NCBI RefSeq assembly: GCF_030052815.1
Contig: NC_079507.1
Location: 54,075,571 to 54,139,570 of the forward strand
Reading direction: 5' to 3'
Length of the DNA stretch: 64,000 nucleotides
Origin: Hevea brasiliensis
Lineage: Eukaryota > Streptophyta > Magnoliopsida > Malpighiales > Euphorbiaceae
The notes beneath the pieces were generated by a model that searched no databases, had not been told where the DNA came from, and saw only the letters and a list, made by a program, of their open reading frames with translations. Each line of letters opens with the position of its first letter. The stretch's first letter is position 1. The position numbers were made by a program, and so were the translations under genes. Shown in pieces: positions 27,799-40,100 of this stretch.

Positions 27799-28486
27799 TC
27801 AGGAGATGGACAAAGAAAACATTCAGAAAAAGATCAAGGTGGTTGTCGTGAGAAGAATTTTGGTCGAAAAAGCCAATAACGGAAAAAAAAAAAAAACATT
27901 GAAAATTCACCAGAGGAGGGAGGTTATGAGTATGTGAAGGAAAAAATTCTCTTACATATATATAAGGCCTTGGCATTTATTACATGTAGAACTCGAAGTG
28001 GTTCATTGGTAATCAGAAGATTTATCGCTTTGACTGGTATAGGTCGGAATCAAGGAATAAGAGAGATCGGGTAAAACAAGGAACAACCTATAGAGATCAG
28101 AGGTGATGGAGGAGTCTAACCGTTCCCAATCATAATCTTTAATTTATGAGTTTATCCCCTTGCCGTTGGATTGCAAACGGTTAAAGCAGCCCAGTACATT
28201 CCAATCTACACCGTTGATCATAATTATAAGGACGGATTTGAAGCCCTTAGATCAAAAGTAAATAACTAATTCAACACCTTTTGTTCCCATCCTTCGGATC
28301 CATTCTGTAAGGCATGACTCCTAACCGTTGGATGAAAGGATGAAGTACAGAAATTTGGAATGCAATCATAATCTTCAATTTTGATCCTCTTTAATTCTGG
28401 AACGTAGGATTATATCCTTTTGGGTCCTAACCCTCCATTTCCTCCTGCTGAAATCTTAACCCTCTATCTCCGAGTACCCATCTCCT

Positions 28487-28498
28487 ATAAATACCTGC
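28487..28498 (+). promoter_or_regulatory. TATA box of the 6-kb element, plus strand
   Basis: CCTATAAATACC is followed by a leader-like sequence and, about 330 bases on, by a good splice donor (TCTACAG/GTAAGTG near 28826). This would be the U3/R boundary if the unit is an LTR. Motif-based only. Confidence 0.4.
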
Positions 28499-29415
28499 AT
28501 GCAATGCTATGAAGGTAGCGGTGATTATTAAGGAAAAATCCTGAAATTTTGCTATAGCTTCATTATTTTCAATCAGAAACTCCCAAGGTTTCTAGAGACT
28601 TTAGAACAAGTTTTATAAAGAATCTTATTGCGGAAGCTATAGGTCTTGCAATCCATACCCTGAACAATCGCACACCATTTTGGAAACTCAATCACCGCCT
28701 GTCAAAAAGATCTCATTTCAATCACTTGTGACTCCTTAAGATCACCTTATCGTTTCAATTTTAGTGACTTTGGATTCACAAGGACATCGGTACCAGCTTA
28801 CTCATTATTTCAGCCTTTTCTACAGGTAAGTGCTCAGTTTATCATTCTCAAATGTTCATGACATAAAGTCTTTGTTAGATTCTTCATTGCAATGAATCTT
28901 CAGAATAAGTTTACATCGAATCGAACTTATCTCACCTTTTTCTTATGACGTTCGTGAGTTTTACCTTTTGTCTTTACGTTGTCCTTAATTTATTTATGTT
29001 ATTTCGTGTAAAAAAAAAGGGGATAGTTCAGGACACTAATATTCTGTAAGTACTGTAAAGAGTATGGATGGGAAATGACAACATGGAGATTCCCAATCAG
29101 GATTAAAATGATTAAGAATAGTACGGACAAATTGAGAGGTTAGCAACTCAGACTAGCTCTGCAAAACAGGAATGAGGTCGAGATTCGGGATTAAGCTTGG
29201 ACGGGAAACCTCTGAAATAAGGTGTTTAAAAGATTCTAAATGAGGAGTCGTAATAAACTAAGGGGAGTTCGTATAAATAAATTATGAGATCAGAAATTAA
29301 AAGTCTGGGATAATATGAAAAGCGAGAGATAATGCGTATAACGCTCTTATATCTAATAGGGTCAAAAGAGTTCAGTCTCATGACCGAGACCTTTTAAAAT
29401 TTACTTTTGACAAAT

Positions 29416-29830
29416 TAGGAGGGGACCAAGAGAGAATCCTTTCCTAAATCCTCTCAACGAAAGTTCTAATATATAAGGGATCGGGAGAGAGTCCTTACCC
29501 GAATTCTCCTAGCTAAAATTCCAATAAAATAATCCAAAGAGATAGAGAGAGAGTCATTACCCGAATTCTCTTAGCTAAAACCCTAATAAAAACATTTAAA
29601 GAGATCGGGAGAGAGTCCTCACCCAAATTCTCTTAGCTAAAACCCTAACAAAAACATTTAAAGAGATCGAGAGAGAGTCTTTACCTGAATTCTCTTAGCA
29701 AAATTCTAATAAAAACATTTTAAGAGATCGGGAGAGAGTCTTTACCCGAATTCTCTTAGCAAAATTCTAAGAAAATTTTAAGAGATTGGGAGAGAGTCCT
29801 TTCCTGAAATCTTTTCAATCAAAATTTTAA
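29416..29830 (+). repeat. tandem array, ~60-bp unit, about seven copies
   Basis: Each unit reads roughly gagatcgggagagagtcctt, acccgaattctcttagctaa, aaccctaataaaaacattta. The first and last copies are the most diverged; the middle copies differ by a few bases, and one unit near 29770 is shortened. The array sits in the right part of the 6-kb transposon unit. Tandem arrays of this size are common in the untranslated regions of large plant gypsy elements. Confidence 0.85.
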
Positions 29831-30534
29831 TGTTACTAACACCTAAATACCGAGGTACATAATATGTTAGCCGAGAATCCTCCTAATTCATTACGAATCT
29901 TTAGGGACCAAACAACACCTCTTCAGAATTAGAATCCTAATTCAAAGCAGGAGAAATTGGACAAAATACGTAACAAATCAAACAAATAAAACACCAATTC
30001 ACTGTAGGGTCATTCCATGCACCTGTGTTCTTGGGAAACCCAAAATGGTGAGATATTAAATGCTACTTTTATCAATAATAAGGACCGACATCGTGACTCC
30101 AAACCCCCAAAATTATCAATAGAAACCCCCAAAGTTATGAAGAGCACATTATTAAGTTTGTCGACCCTCGTTAAGAGACGAGGTGGGGTGCCTAACACCT
30201 TCCCCACCCGTGAATGAACTCTGAACCTAGAATCTCTATTTCTGAAGTGATTTTTATTTTCAGCAATGGTTTCCTTTAATTTCCCTTAAAATTAAAGTGG
30301 TGACTCCTCACTTTTTCCACTTCGGTGAGAATCATTTAGCGACCGCAAAACCCTTGCGACAACTAGTGTAACTCGAATGAATCCATATACCACAAACAAA
30401 AGACTCCACAAAAATTAATTCAGCAAAGAAGGAATATCAAATATAAAGTTACAAGAAGAAAAGAAAAATCTAGCCATAAAATGGTGTAGAAAATCATTTG
30501 TGATCTTTTTTTAATCTGCTGCAGATTGTATTTT

Positions 30535-32922
30535 CTAATTCCACCTTTTTGCCACCAGTAATTTTTCAATAATATTCTTCAGTGCTGGTGCGCTTACTCC
30601 ACACTTCTGATTAGCAAAGCAGGACCACCCTTCTTCAGCTGCCTTGCACAGCTATGGATCCAATGGTATCTTCCCAAGAAAAGGAACACCCATCTCTCTA
30701 CACATATGCGTTGCACCACCACCACTGCTATCAAATACTTCACTAGAAGCAATCAAGCCAAGCATCTCTGGAGCTTTCTCTCTCATCTATTGCAAAACCT
30801 TTTCTGTGACATCTTGTTGTTCACCAGTCTCAGTCAATTTCATAAACCTAAAATCCATCAACAGTTGAAACAAGCCACTCATGTTCTCAACAACCCCAAG
30901 GACCTCGACTCTAACTTTCTTACAGAAATTCACTTCTTTACACACATCAATTAGAGAGACCTATTATGGAGTAGTGACAATAATTGCACCATCTATTCTA
31001 GTGGCCTGAAGGAATTGGACAATTGAGATATGCTCATTTGAGGTCCCAGGTGGGGCGTCCACTACTAGAAAATCAAGCTCTCCCTAGTACACATCCTTTA
31101 GAAATTGCTTGATGAGACCTTTCTTGCGGGGCCCCCTCCATATAACAGTTTCATTAGGGTTAGGAAGCATGAACCCTATTGACATGACCTCAAAGTTCGA
31201 CTCAACATATACAGGAGACCAGCCAAGGTTGCTCTGATGAATGTTTTGACCTTCTAGGCCAAGCATCTTAGGAATGCTTGGTCCACAAAGATCAATGTCC
31301 AAAAGGCCAACCTGGAAGTCCATAGTCGCAAGTGCAAATGAGATTTGGGCAGAAAATGTACTCTTGCCAACTCCACCTTTCCTAGATAAAATAAATATCT
31401 TAAGTTTTAATATCTTAAGTTTTACTGTAGCCATTCGTTCTGCAATTGCAACCAAGTCTGCAGAAACCAATGAACAGAATATTAAGCAAACACCTGATTT
31501 TGAGTTAAGAAATAATGTTGTCATAAAAGCAGGAAAATATCAGAACAAGTCTAATCTATATGGGATGCATGGTTGCAAGTTCTTCCATTTTCAAATGAAA
31601 GAACCTTTTGAACACAGAATATCCCATCATATGAAAGCTCAAACGCATTCCTCCACACTAATAGGTTAGCAATACAAAATCCATATCAATATTCAATTTA
31701 ACATGGAATGTTGCCCAATAAGGTTTTGGAAGAAAGAGCTAAAACTACATGCTCTTTAAACCATTAAAACAATTCTGGCTCATACATTCTTTAGCATAAT
31801 CTGCCGACTATCCTAACTATCCTATCACTCACCTTGGTGCATAGCTATAATTTCCAAGGTTGTCCACCAAAAGTGAAAATAAAGAGGCAAAAAATACCAA
31901 AGATCTTTTCTAGAATTTGTTTCCCTATAATGTCTCAAAGCTTATGGAATAAAATCACAGTTTGACAGTATGTTTGAGGGCTTGGGGAAAGTTTTACCAA
32001 ATCTTAATAGCTTTCTTTCCAAGACAATCCACAATCTCTTATAATTTGTAGCTTGTCCTATATGGCTGCATCCCAGAATGAAAAGTTATTTGATACTGTA
32101 GTTGAATAAATGAAGCAGCATTATTTTTTTCAGCTTTACAGGTATGGAATTTTGAACTATCCCTGTAGCCAAGGGATTCAAGTCTAAAGTTCCACCAACC
32201 AAAAGGCCATTGTAGTTTTCTGCACTCACAACACCAAAAGGGTGGCTGACCTAGAAACTATACTACTAAAAGGCTTAATAACAAGTGTAAAATAGGATTC
32301 TCAGACATAAGAAAGCAACTATATCTAAGTCCATGAGCTGAACGATAACTAGCATAAAAAAATGACAAGAATATTAATGACAGAAACAGAGACATAAATT
32401 ACCTATTAGGAGATAAACAATCAATAACAAGCAATCAAAATCAGGATAATATCACAATTTTCTGATAATGTGAGCTGCAGAAGAAAATAAAGTGGCAATT
32501 TCATCCCCAAACTAAAACTAATGATTGTTTTAAAATATAACAAAGTAATTGGAAAAAAAATACTTGAAAATTCTGCATCACTGAGTATGGCAAGCACAAT
32601 AAACTACAAGAACTAAAATTCTCCCAAATAAAAGTACATAGAGAGAGGGATAAGGAGTGAGAAAGAGACCAGGGTCAGGGCCTTTAGGGGCAGAGGCACA
32701 AGCTTCTTGGTTAGGGCATCCTTGGCAAGCATCTGATGTTCCAGCTAATTCTGATTGAGGACCAGGGCAATTTGTAATTGACAAGTTCCAGCAAGAGAAA
32801 AGGTGGAAAAATTAGGAACTGAAATAAATTTCAGGAGGAAAAATTAAGACATATAAAGAGGAAGAAGAAAAAGGAAAAAACATACTTTAGTTTGCATTTT
32901 CAAGAATTTCACCATTCTCCAT
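30535..32922 (-). pseudogene. NBP35: NBP35-like Fe-S cluster assembly P-loop ATPase, decayed copy with introns
   Basis: ATG at 32922 opens MENGEILENAN. A second exon near 32765-32680 encodes the N-terminal [4Fe-4S] signature C-x13-C-x2-C-x5-C (CPGPQ...[12 protein letters not shown]). A third begins near 31470 ([13 protein letters not shown]) with the deviant Walker A box KGGVGKS (31384-31361), [19 protein letters not shown] and [20 protein letters not shown]. The frame then runs without any shift to TAG 30535, through VVDAPPGTS and ENMSGL, but meets five in-frame stops (31086, 30966, 30963, 30789, 30654). A perfect 15-bp tandem duplication (31395-31424) adds five residues, and the usual SGKGG is SRKGG. 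NBP35 builds Fe-S clusters in the cytosol. Retained introns indicate a gene duplicate, not a retrocopy. It is very unlikely to make a full protein. Confidence 0.88.
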
Positions 32923-33019
32923 TGATGCGGCTTTCTCTTGTTACTGTAATTTTGTTGTTTGCTCCTCTACACCTCCTTTCCCTGAAAGTTGATGGAAGAA
33001 GTGATTACTCGTGACAAGT

Positions 33020-33398
33020 CAGTGCTACGTCAGCAATTTTATTATTATTATTTATTTTAAGATCTAAGCATAAAAAGCTAAAATCACATATCCCTTAAGT
33101 GTCAAAGGCTGAAAGCACATGTCCCTTAAGTATCAAAGAAAGGAAAACTGAGACCTTGAATGCTAAAAGTTTGAAAGTATATGATACTTTAGTGTACTTT
33201 ATACTTTAATTTATAAATAAGTCTTTAAATATTATAATTATTTATAATTCTTTTTACTCTATCTCTCCCCCTTTCTCTCCCTCTCAAAGATGGAGTGAGG
33301 GATACTGAGATGGAAAAAGACCCAAGTAGAAAGAAAGAGAGAGAGAGTCAAAGAGATGGATAGAGGAGACAGAAATGGAGAGAGACCCAAATAGGAAA

Positions 33399-33429
<31 letters not shown>

Positions 33430-33715
33430 TAAAGGAAGAAAGACTTAAATAGGAAGAGAGATAGCGAAAAATATGGACAAAAAGAAAAGTGAGAGAGAAA
33501 GATAAAAATAAAAGAATTAAAATAATTATAATATTTAAAAAATTATTTGTTAAAATATGAGGATTTATTATAAATCGAATATAACTTAAATATTATGTAC
33601 TTTAAATTTTTAATATTTAATATTTTATCTTTTTTTTTTATACTTAAGAGATATGTGTTTTTAATTTTTTATATCTAAAATAAATAAATAAATAGTAATG
33701 CTGATGTGACATTAA
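33020..33715. mobile_element. ~0.7-kb foldback element with GA-rich loop
   Basis: The left arm (agtgctacgtcagcaatttt, attatttattttaagatcta, aaatcacatatcccttaagt) matches the reverse complement of the right arm at about 33640-33715 (aatgtcacatcagcattact, tttattttagatataaaaaa, aacacatatctcttaagta). Inner parts also pair: taaatattataattatttat near 33226 with its complement near 33520. The loop at 33240-33500 is CT- then GA-rich. There is no coding capacity. The terminal TGACGT/TGACATCAGCA-like ends suggest a MITE of Mutator type, which is an inference. Confidence 0.6.
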
Positions 33716-34369
33716 TATCATGCCTCGCCAAGGTCACGTTTGCCAAGTCATTATCACGTCAACGCATACTTGCCGCAAACTTCATCCCTTAAAACACTAA
33801 CAGTTTTAAATCACATGCCTTTATTTAAAAATTATAAAAAAAAAAAAAAAAAAAAAACTTCATGCCCCTTTTAATAGAACACATAAATAATAGGATATTT
33901 AAGTATATTTTTCCTTGAAATATATTTATATTGTAATCAAAGTGCCTACGCAATAATTTTGATGGAAAGGATTTAAATCGCATATGATAACTCACCATAA
34001 TTCATGAAATTTTATTATTGTAAAATAAATTTTAAAAATGGTGTAAGGCATTTATCTCTCATGCGCAACAGTACACGTGGCTTAGCTTTTAATATAAAGG
34101 AAGTTATATTAATATTCGTAACTATTAACTAGCATATCTAATCATGTTTATTATGGCTTATCAATTGTATTAATCTTGATTTTAATGAGATTTATTTTAT
34201 TTTATTTTTAAAAGCGAGATTATTAAAATTTATTCAATAATTTAAATGAAATATCAATAAAATGGTTAGGAGGTGGGTAGTTGAATTACAATAAATAAAT
34301 TTTGGAATAAATATCAATTTTAATCAGCAAAGATTAAATCATTGCCTAACCTAACTTACAATTGATTGT

Positions 34370-35095
34370 TATTTTGGCTTTTAAGTTATGTCTAAGTAGT
34401 CATTAAATTCTTAAAATATTTTGAAATCCAATTAAATCATTCAACTTTAAAAAAAAATTAAATGAATGTTTCAAATTTTAAAAATAAATCAAATAAACAT
34501 TCGGTGATAAATAAACTTTTAACTTTTAAAAATATAAAAATGAGTAAATTATAATTTATCACTAATATAAATCTAATTAGCACTGTGCATAGAATTCTCA
34601 TCAATAATTCTGCATATCTAATTTGTAAAATCTCAATTGATATTTGTTATATTCTGGAGAAGATTAATAAATTATTTTTTTATTGAATGGTTCAAAAAAA
34701 CTTCTCTAAAAAAACTATGAAGAAAATAATGAACTAACAAAGAAACTTATTGACTTATTAGATAAATAACAACTTATTAATATGTTCTATGACACAACAG
34801 ATATTTATCGGAATATGACAAATAAGATATGCAGAATTACTTATAAAAAACCTATGCACTAGAAGATCATGACTATATTAAATGTAAATTATAATTTTTT
34901 TTATTTATTTTAAAAAATGATAAGGCTTATTTATTTCTAAAAATAGTAAAACTATTTATTTAATCTGTTTTTAAAATTTGAAGGATTTATTTTATCTCTT
35001 TTAAAACTTGAAAGACTTGTTTAGACCCCAAAATATTTTAAAAATTTATATAACTATTGGCTGATATTTTAACCAAAATTAACCTTTTGGCTTGT
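34370..35095. mobile_element. ~0.7-kb degenerate foldback element
   Basis: The left arm (aaaatattttgaaatccaat, caactttaaaaaaaaattaa, ttcaaattttaaaaataaat) resembles the reverse complement of 34900-35095 (aaaatattttggggtctaaa, aagttttaaaagagataaaa, ttcaaattttaaaaacagat). Pairing is imperfect and the sequence is low in complexity, so confidence is limited. Confidence 0.4.
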
Positions 35096-36084
35096 TTATT
35101 TATATATTTTTCAATTATACTTGCCTTCAATGGAATAAAGTTCTTATAAGAAAAGATAAAAAGGGTGATAAGGAACAATATGAACAAAATTATCCGCATA
35201 GTTTTGTATATATATATATATATATATAAACAACTTTGTCTTTGTCAAGTGTTTAGTCTATAATTTGACCTAAAAAAGAAGAGGTGATTTTAGTCTAATG
35301 GCAAAGTAACTCGTCAATAATTTGGAGGTCACAAGTAAAGTTGTATACATCAACCTTCCTCAAAACTCACAAGTGTGAAATACTTCATATTTGAGTCACT
35401 ATTTTTTATAATATTATAAAACAATTATTAAAAAATTTATATTTTATATTTTATATTTAATTTTATTTTTTATATTTAATCTCTAAAATTATGTTATGTT
35501 TATTCATCTTATATAATCACATTTTTAACAATCTGTAGTCACTATAGTACTGTTAACCGTAGTGAGACACAATTGTGCATATATCATATAGGTCTTGAAA
35601 AGCTTGATATTAGAACATTGAATTGATTTCAGTTTAAGCAATTAAACTCAAATGGGCTTTCAAAAGTTATAGCCTTTTCACCAATTATTGTCCTTCTATT
35701 GTAGCTCACTTGCAAGATGCTTATCATTAGCAAACTGAAGTCCTTCATGTTGGTTTAAAAGCAGAATTCATTCTTTTGTGGGAGAACTGGAGAGGACTTT
35801 GATCCCATAATGGATATTAGGATATTCTTCAACTCCACATTTATTTCACAAATTTATTCTGCTGTATATTTATTATACACACAACAGATTTTATGTTCTG
35901 GCTGGGTGGCAATTGATCAAGATTACAAGAAAAGTTCTCTCAGCAAACTATTAACAAAAGGCTGTGGTATGTTAAGCATAGATAGGTTGGATTACAAAAT
36001 TAGCTATAATAGACTCGCAGAAAACCCTATAAAATTGTATGGCAACTAGATGAAGGATTATCCATGGCCAACCATGCTGCATTT

Positions 36085-37098
36085 CTACAGTGTGGGAGGA
36101 ATCCAGATATAGCCATGTGTTTGAACATAACCAGCTTTTTCCAGCAGTTGATCGGCTTCTGCAGGACCTCGGCTGCCTGGTTCATATGGGATTGGCTTCA
36201 TTTCACCATTGTCAATCCTATGCAGAAGGGGTGTGAAAATCTCCCATGCCGCCTGATGATTGAAAAATGGCGTAGCTGTCAAATTTTGAACTTTTCATTT
36301 CAGTCAAATAAATATACTTGGTTGAAATAATTTTACCTTCAACTCATCTCTGCGAACAAAATGCTGCTGATCGCCCCTGATTCTGTAAAATCAAATTCCA
36401 TTCTCAGTTTCTCATTATCATTTTTACTGTATATATCACACTACAATTATGAAACTTTATCTTTGTGTTTTAGCATGTATAGCCCTTCTATGTTCATTGG
36501 ACTTCAACGCATCTTTCTAATCATACAATAAAAGCAGCATTAGTGGTTATTGCAGCAGAAACATGGCCTGCATAAATTAGGATGGGAATCATACGTGTCG
36601 AGAATTAGACGTTCATAAGCCTCTGGAATGGTAACACCTTGGTATCGTTGCCTGTATGACAAGTCCAGTTCACTTTGAGCAGTTGACATCTCCAATCCAG
36701 GCTGCTTGACCTGCAGCAATTCAGAGAACAAGTACAAAGATTGCTCAAATCTGTGTAGCTATCGTCTTCATAGCATAAAAATTTCCACTTGACCTTAATT
36801 TATTTTATTTAGGCTGGGACATGTTGCCAATTGTTAAGAAGGAATACATGATGTTGTATCTCAAGAACACATAATCATTTATTTCATTTTTATTACATAT
36901 GTAGTAACAGGTAAATGACAACAGTAAAATAATAGGACCAGAAAAATGATAAATGCAACTGATCTGAGACCCAGTTGTGGCAGCCTCATACTCGGATTTT
37001 TTTTCAAATTTTAGGAACATATAGAAGGGAAGGTTTCTAGTAACATCTGCAGCTACAACATTCCAGCAGACATAACATACATGCAGTTCTGGATGCAA

Positions 37099-37142
<44 letters not shown>

Positions 37143-40100
37143 CTTTGCATAAAATACGAGTAACATACATACCGTAAGTTTCATGTAGATAGCCTCTGAG
37201 GGTTGCAGGCGTATTACAAACTCATTTCTTCCTTGCTTTTTACCTAAATCATAAGACACAAGTCAAGCAACAAAGCAAAAAGGAATATGCCAAAGCCACA
37301 AACATGGACAGGCCAAAATAAAGAATGCCACAGCAGCCAGCAGAAATAATTGCTCATAAAGGTAAAAGAGTTTGAGATAAAAACTAATTGCAAAGCATCC
37401 ACTCATTGAGTGCTATTCTGCTTATTGTGAGACACTGCAATGTTCTAAATTCAGATTATATTGTTACTTCCTTCTCCCAAATTTAACATAGCCGCAGCAC
37501 AAGTGCAATGGAAACAGGAAAATGCAGAATTCTAAAGTTCCAGTGTCATACACTTGAATATATCACCAGGAACATCCTTAAATTGAACACGTATCTCTGC
37601 CTTTCTTGAGTTTAATGCTTTCCCTGCCTTTAATATAAAAGGAACGCCTGAAAAACAAACCATACAGTTAGCAGCTAGAACAAATTAAAATAAGGATTTT
37701 GCTTTGATCAAACTGATATGCAACACGTACACAAAGTTCCAAATGGCAGATTGAGAAATCAAGTCTAAAAGTCAGAATAAATTTCATAAATAACACATTA
37801 AAGAATAATAAGGTAAATATTACCTTCCCATCTTTCATTATGTATGCGCAGAACAACAGTAGCAAATGTTGGGGTGTTTGAATGGTCAGGAACTGTTGGA
37901 TCATCCCTATAGCCTTCATACTGTCCAAGAACAACCTCTTCATCTTTGATTGGAAGTACTGATTGAAGAACCTGAATTTCACCAGCAATAAGAATTGGCA
38001 TTAAAATGATATATTCAGAATCTACAGCACAAACTCTGAAGGAAGATGAAGTATATTCACCGGAGTGGGAAAATCCACACAGTTAGGTCCACTAAAGTTC
38101 TTTTAATCCCTTATGGAACCAACCTCTTGGTTCAAGGATCAACTTGTACTGACTACTGAAGGGTCTCAGGCCATATGTTTTGGAAAATGAAAAATACAAG
38201 GCTGCTGATACCTTAAGTTTGTGGAGTGAAAAGAACACAAACCTTCACTTTCTCATCTCGAATGTGCTCAGGTTTTAGAGAGATGGGTTTCTCCATGGCA
38301 ACCAGGCAAAGAACCTGAAGTTAATATAGAAAAGAACAAATCTATCAGGCAAAAAAATAATTTTTTTTCACTTTTCATTCTCTGCTTTTTCACTTGCATG
38401 ATACTGTTGGAAAAAAAAATTATACACGTAGTATTGGGAAATTGTCCAACAGAATACATGGTCTCAAGTTTTTTTGAGTTACCTACCCTAGAAAATCCAA
38501 GCACACAGTTAAGTTATTTTATATAACACGAGAAATAAATAATTTTCCAATATCCAAATGCTCCAATAAAAATGGTTTCTCCTATATGCAGGATGATTTG
38601 CACTTCAAATAAAACTTTATTAAGTTATATTTCAGCTTAATATTACACCCTTACCTGCAATAGGTGGTTTTGAATGATATCACGGATGATACTGCAGGAT
38701 GAAAACAAAAAGATAATTAATAATGTCAACTTCTTAATTTTGTAAATGTACAACATGCAAAAAGGTCGACAACAAAAAATATTTTTTTCAAAATTCATTT
38801 GATTTTCCCCACATTTTTGTGAATACATCAATTTAAGTTGCACATTGAAATATTTTCTTTTGAAAAAAAGGGCCTTAAAAAATGCAAATATAAATTACAT
38901 ATATAACAATAATGGAGAAAATCCACGATTCTTTGCTAAGAGATCCTGCTTTATAGACTATCTGGGAAGTAACCATTTATTGAGCATACCCGTATTCATC
39001 AAAATATCCACCACGTCCTTCCGTTCCAAAATCCTCCCTGAACACAATCTGCCAAATAAGCAATCCAAGGAGATACAGAATAAAATTTCTGAAAATGTTA
39101 GTGCCAGGAAATAGCCACAGGTACACTTGACAAACAAGACTCATTTGTGTACTGAGATAATCATTGATAAATGTAAATTCAAAGCTCTGGAGCATGATCC
39201 AAAGGCTAACATTATCAAGATCAGTTTGGTTATGTGTTTTCCTTTGGTACACACAATCTACTTGAGCTACCTTTTTTATTATGTTTAAAACAAATTGACT
39301 AGAAGAAAGATACTCACCTGTACATTATCGATGTTGTCACGATTCCAAAGGGGTAGAAAGAAGCGATTTGCAAAACGAAGTACCAACTACAAAATTCAAG
39401 CAACAAAGAGATAAAATTAAGCAGAGTTACCAAACCAAGATGAAATATGATAAAGCACCTATTTACACATATCTTATTCTTACCATGTTCTGCACCAATT
39501 CTTTTCCCAAATAGTGGTCAATGCGGTAAATTTGTGGTTCCTCAAACAACTCTCCAATCTGAGCACTAAGTTGTTCTGAAGATTCCAAATCCTTGCCAAA
39601 AGGCTTTTCGACAACAATCCGAGTCCATCCACCAAAATCAGCTGGAAAGGATCACAACAAGAAAGGAATTCCTAAAAATCAAGATAGATGTTCTGTTCTG
39701 GAGTTTGAGGGCCACAAGATGCCAGCATATGCTTAGAGTGATTAAATGCCAATTGTTTAACCACAGACTCTAGCTCAGAGGAACATGAATTTCACTGTAA
39801 CATGTGACTATGCTATGCAGATTATCATGGAACATCAAAAGACCAAAGAAGAATTGATATATGGGCATAAACAGAGAAATTCAGAGGTCTCATTATTATA
39901 TTTGCTAAAACCCAGTCAAGTATCAGTCATCTAATAATTACCACCTCAGTCATATATTTAAATATTATGTGAAAATAAGTTCCTGAATATTGCTTACGTT
40001 GTACTTGAACAAAACTAGAAAGTATTGCAACCACTACAACATGATATCCTTGTCAAGCCAATAAATGAGCAAATTAATTTTTCTAATCCAAGCAACTGAA

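Larger units (their letters stand above)
24297..30361. mobile_element. 6-kb retrotransposon-derived unit (possible giant solo LTR or LARD-like element)
   Basis: The unit begins TGATTAGTG and ends CCCTTGCGACA. Each side is bordered by ACTAG (24292-24296 and 30362-30366), as expected for an LTR-element insertion with a 5-bp duplication. Inside, the words gatcgg/ccgatc recur throughout, unlike the flanks. Minus-strand remnants of a plant transposon gag-like protein (the 'putative gypsy type transposon' class) occupy about 26.92-25.05 kb. A second antisense frame lies at 27.8-27.4 kb. A plus-strand TATA box (TATAAATACC) is near 28490 and a tandem array at 29.42-29.83 kb. No protease, reverse transcriptase or integrase was found. 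I found no second copy of either end, so the two-LTR structure is not shown. Antisense extra ORFs are known in Tat-lineage Ty3/gypsy elements, which makes that lineage a candidate. Confidence 0.55.
32930..36060. other. intergenic AT-rich sequence with foldback elements
   Basis: It contains two long inverted repeats (entered separately), a GA-rich stretch, a poly-A run at about 33837-33858 and a (TA)n tract at about 35207-35229. The last few hundred bases are likely 3' flank of the minus-strand G6PDH gene. No other gene is recognised. Confidence 0.5.

Noticed and set aside
24321..30175. Shared tcgaccctc words near both ends of the 6-kb unit as evidence for two LTRs
   Set aside because: The match is only nine bases and neighbouring sequence does not align, so it does not demonstrate LTR pairing.
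35270..35400. Possible tRNA-derived SINE (ttagtctaatggcaaagt as box A, aggtcacaagt as box B)
   Set aside because: Box B departs from GGTTCGANTCC at key positions, no cloverleaf can be drawn and no target-site duplication was found.
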